7,111 nucleotides of DNA from Caldifarciminota bacterium UBA2202 (lineage in GTDB: Bacteria > Hydrothermota > 32-111). The notes beneath the pieces are model-generated. The model saw only the letters and a list, made by a program, of their open reading frames with translations, had not been told where the DNA came from and made no database searches. Position numbers and translations under genes: made by a program. The stretch lies in contig DCUY01000116.1 in the NCBI GenBank assembly GCA_002327905.1, forward strand, positions 1 through 7,111, read 5' to 3'. Numbering within the stretch: position 1 is the first letter of the stretch; each line of letters opens with the position of its first letter. Shown one piece after another: positions 5,041 to 7,111 of this stretch.

Positions 5041-5976
5041 ATGGGTACAATTCATAAAATCATTTTTGGAAATAGTATGAAAATGGCAGAAATTAAAGAT
5101 TCTTCAATTAATTTAATAGTTACATCTCCTCCGTATTTCAATGCCCCCTTTGATTACAAAGACTTGTTTAAAAACTATGATCAATATTTAGGAGTAATTA
5201 GAAACATGGCTCGCGAATCTTTTAGAGTTCTTCAAGATGGTAGAATATTCGCTTTAAATATAGACGACATGCTTGTAAAAGGAAAAAAATATCCCATAAC
5301 AGCTGATGCGATAACAATATTTCTTGAAGAAGGATTTAAATATAGAGATAGAATTATCTGGAAAAAACCTGAAGGATATTTAAGAATAAGTAGAAGAAGT
5401 GGTGTAATCCTTCAAAATCCCTATCCTATGTATTTCTATCCAGACAATCTACTTGAAAGTATAATCATTTTTCAAAAAGGTGAATTCAACTATAAAAGCA
5501 TCTCCCAAAGCGTCAGAGAAGAATCCAAAGTGGACACAACAGAAATTCAAAAGAATAAATGGTTTATGACAATATGGAACATGACAAATGTTCTTCCCGG
5601 TTCAGATTTGGAAAAAAATATTGCTGCATATCCCGAAGAACTTCCATATAGAATTATTAAACTATTTTCTTATGTTGGAGAAACAGTCCTTGATCCATTC
5701 TTAGGAAGCGGAACCACAATGAAAATAGCCAGACGATTAAATAGAAATTCTATTGGAATAGAAATAATTAAAGACTTAGAACCAACTATAAGAAAAAAAA
5801 TTGGTTTTGATAATGTTTTATCACTTGATGATGACAAATTAGAAATAATTTATAGAAAGTCTGGAGATAAATATGGATTTGTCAGCAAAGATAGAAGCGA
5901 TAAAATACACACCAACATTGTGTCGGACTCTGGCAAAGTTCGATATAAACGAGTTAGAAAAAGCAATAAGAAGTAG
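5041..5976 (+). CDS. Type II beta-class DNA methyltransferase, probably N4-cytosine
   Basis: This enzyme transfers a methyl group from S-adenosylmethionine to an exocyclic amino group of DNA and so protects the host site from the partner nuclease. The catalytic motif TSPPY (28-32) comes first and the AdoMet-binding motif DPFLGSGTT (218-226), followed by SIGIEI (237-242), comes last; this order defines the beta class. The SPPY form favours N4-cytosine methylation, though N6-adenine cannot be ruled out. The region between about 100 and 200 should hold the target-recognition domain (for example KPEGYLRISRRSG). At 311 residues the length is normal. An in-frame TAA at 5035 makes the ATG at 5041 the first possible start, and the promoter places transcription there. 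Its last 104 bases overlap the next gene in another frame. The site recognised cannot be read from the sequence. Confidence 0.9.
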   Translation: MGTIHKIIFGNSMKMAEIKDSSINLIVTSPPYFNAPFDYKDLFKNYDQYLGVIRNMARESFRVLQDGRIFALNIDDMLVKGKKYPITADAITIFLEEGFKYRDRIIWKKPEGYLRISRRSGVILQNPYPMYFYPDNLLESIIIFQKGEFNYKSISQSVREESKVDTTEIQKNKWFMTIWNMTNVLPGSDLEKNIAAYPEELPYRIIKLFSYVGETVLDPFLGSGTTMKIARRLNRNSIGIEIIKDLEPTIRKKIGFDNVLSLDDDKLEIIYRKSGDKYGFVSKDRSDKIHTNIVSDSGKVRYKRVRKSNKK

Positions 5977-6904
5977 TGGATCATTCTTATTAAATATTAA
6001 TAAGAATGATATAGCTTTGAGTTGGAGGGTATCTCCTAAAAGAACAAGATCATACCCATATGCTAGAATTTACGATACTCTTGGTTTCGCCGGAAAAAAG
6101 ATAACAATAATCCCATTTATGAAAGACGAGGGAAAGGATGGAGATAGAGATTTTATACAATGGGATACAATATCTTTAATGAGTTTGTTGGGGATTTATG
6201 TAATAATTGCTTATTATAAAAATGCTTCTAAAAATGAGCAATATGATAATAAAATAACTGCACAGCAATTTGACTATACTTATATAAAATGTAAGGTAAT
6301 TGAAATATTGTCTTTTCAATCAGATTCTCTTCATTGGAACATTCAGCAAATTGCAAAAATTGATGAGCCAGCATCTCTGGCAATTTCCAATTATATGGAA
6401 TTATCTTACTTATTGAAAGTATCGATGCATTCATATGACTTAGCAAAAAAACGAATAGATAAAATTAAAGCCGACAAATCCAAATTTATGCTTTTTTCGA
6501 GAATTCTAGCCGAAAAAGCACAAAAAAGAGAAGCTACAACTATTCAACCGAAAGAGAATATTGGAAAAACAAAGGGAACCATAACGATAAATAATTACCT
6601 TGGAGGATTTTATTTTTTCACTTCAGATGAGATTCGTAAAGAGAAAGACATTATATATTTAGTAGAGTGTAAACACTCAATTAGAGGATCACTTCCCGCA
6701 TTAGAGGATATAAAAGATGGACTGTTAAAAATGGTATTATTTTCAAATATTAAATATATAATTTTTAGAAACAAGAGCTATAAATCTACGGCAGTTTTAC
6801 ACCTTTCTTCTCTTTTAGAAAATAAAAAGGAAAGTAGTAAAGATTTGATAAAACAAATAAAAGCAGAGGCGAATATTAATGATTTCATTTTTGAGTGTGA
6901 ATGA
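5873..6904 (+). CDS. Probable type II restriction endonuclease paired with the methyltransferase
   Basis: The 343-residue protein is called a nuclease from its position and one likely active-site segment. IYLVECKHS (261-269), with Glu265 and Lys267, fits the E-x-K half of a PD-(D/E)XK site, and LPALEDIKDGLLKMVLFSN follows as a probable core helix. An earlier conserved-looking block, TIIPFMKDEGKDGDRDFIQW (78-97), leads into a hydrophobic strand (GIYVIIAYY) and could provide another acidic residue or a structural core. The start at 5873 is supported by GGAG at 5863-5866, 6 nt upstream. It overlaps the methyltransferase by 104 bases, so expression probably follows methyltransferase transcription and keeps the nuclease behind the protecting enzyme. 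The family and recognition site are not identified. A different effector of a methyltransferase-linked defence system is the main alternative. Confidence 0.75.
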   Translation: MDLSAKIEAIKYTPTLCRTLAKFDINELEKAIRSSGSFLLNINKNDIALSWRVSPKRTRSYPYARIYDTLGFAGKKITIIPFMKDEGKDGDRDFIQWDTISLMSLLGIYVIIAYYKNASKNEQYDNKITAQQFDYTYIKCKVIEILSFQSDSLHWNIQQIAKIDEPASLAISNYMELSYLLKVSMHSYDLAKKRIDKIKADKSKFMLFSRILAEKAQKREATTIQPKENIGKTKGTITINNYLGGFYFFTSDEIRKEKDIIYLVECKHSIRGSLPALEDIKDGLLKMVLFSNIKYIIFRNKSYKSTAVLHLSSLLENKKESSKDLIKQIKAEANINDFIFECE

Positions 6905-7111
6905 TCTGATTGGACTGATATTAAATATTAAAGAAATATCTACATCTTCCGATGTGGAAACGGTGCTTCTTTGAAAGAGTGAATAAGACGCTGTGAACCA
7001 TAAGCCCTGTGCAAAGCAAAAAAGAGTTAATAGTTTATACTTGATGGTTGAGAGTGGATAGACGGAAAGATGGCATGGCCTGTATTCGTTCCGAGAAGTG
7101 TTGACAGTATG
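6905..7111. other. Terminal non-coding stretch, no supported gene
   Basis: Nothing here is convincing as a + strand gene. A small stem, acatc-TTCC-gatgt (6942-6955), extendable to 7 pairs with one G-U, follows the nuclease gene but lacks a T-run. A minus-strand frame is open from the window edge back through this stretch, with no start or family match that I can see. The composition is less AT-rich than the restriction-modification genes. The last three bases are ATG and could start a gene beyond the window. Confidence 0.4.

Noticed and set aside
6942..6955. Stem-loop after the nuclease gene as terminator
   Set aside because: The stem is only 5-7 bp and no T-run follows.
6897..6977. Short + strand frame after the nuclease (NDLIGLILNIKEISTSSDVETVLL)
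   Set aside because: It is vaguely like the start of a sensor GAF region, but ends at a TGA after about 26 codons, has no ribosome-binding site, and the match is too weak to call even a pseudogene.

Overview
This AT-rich window looks like a piece of an accessory or defence island from a bacterium. It shows sigma70-type TTGACA/TATAAT promoters, Shine-Dalgarno sites at several genes, an IS630-type transposase and a chain of genes typical of genomic islands. Nothing in it allows a genus or phylum to be named. All confident genes are on the + strand.

Layout: (1) 3-779, the 3' part of an IS630-family transposase cut by the window edge, with the full DDE triad still present. (2) 851-2118, a two-gene module: a winged-helix protein with a consensus promoter overlapped by a 17-bp perfect inverted repeat, then an AbiEii-like nucleotidyltransferase whose start codon overlaps the preceding stop (ATGA). 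This is the architecture of an autoregulated toxin-antitoxin or defence module. (3) 2284-3563, a second, unrelated-looking two-gene module: a small nucleotidyltransferase first, then a partner with a helical, probably DNA-binding C-terminus. Its promoter carries a different operator, a 22-bp-period ladder of ATACAA/TTGTAT half-sites. (4) 3687-4733, a monocistronic gene with its own promoter, encoding a tetratricopeptide-type protein resembling the ST7 family and ending in a Lys/Arg-rich tail. (5) 4734-5040, a 307-bp non-coding stretch with a decayed look-alike of the module-1 operator, two copies of a short dispersed repeat and the promoter of the next gene. (6) 5041-6904, a restriction-modification pair: a beta-class (probably N4-cytosine) DNA methyltransferase and an overlapping gene that is probably its restriction endonuclease. 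(7) 6905-7111, no gene that can be supported.

How the parts fit: each module carries its own promoter, and the two nucleotidyltransferase modules each have a distinct palindromic operator, so they are probably independent selfish or defensive cassettes collected side by side rather than one pathway. Two genes, 923 and 5041, have their -10 box so close to the ATG that leaderless mRNAs are predicted. The downstream gene of each of those pairs starts by overlap with its partner. The strongest candidates for new biology are the tandem unlike nucleotidyltransferase modules with their two operator architectures, and the second copy-like operator at 4760-4842 that no longer has a gene behind it.
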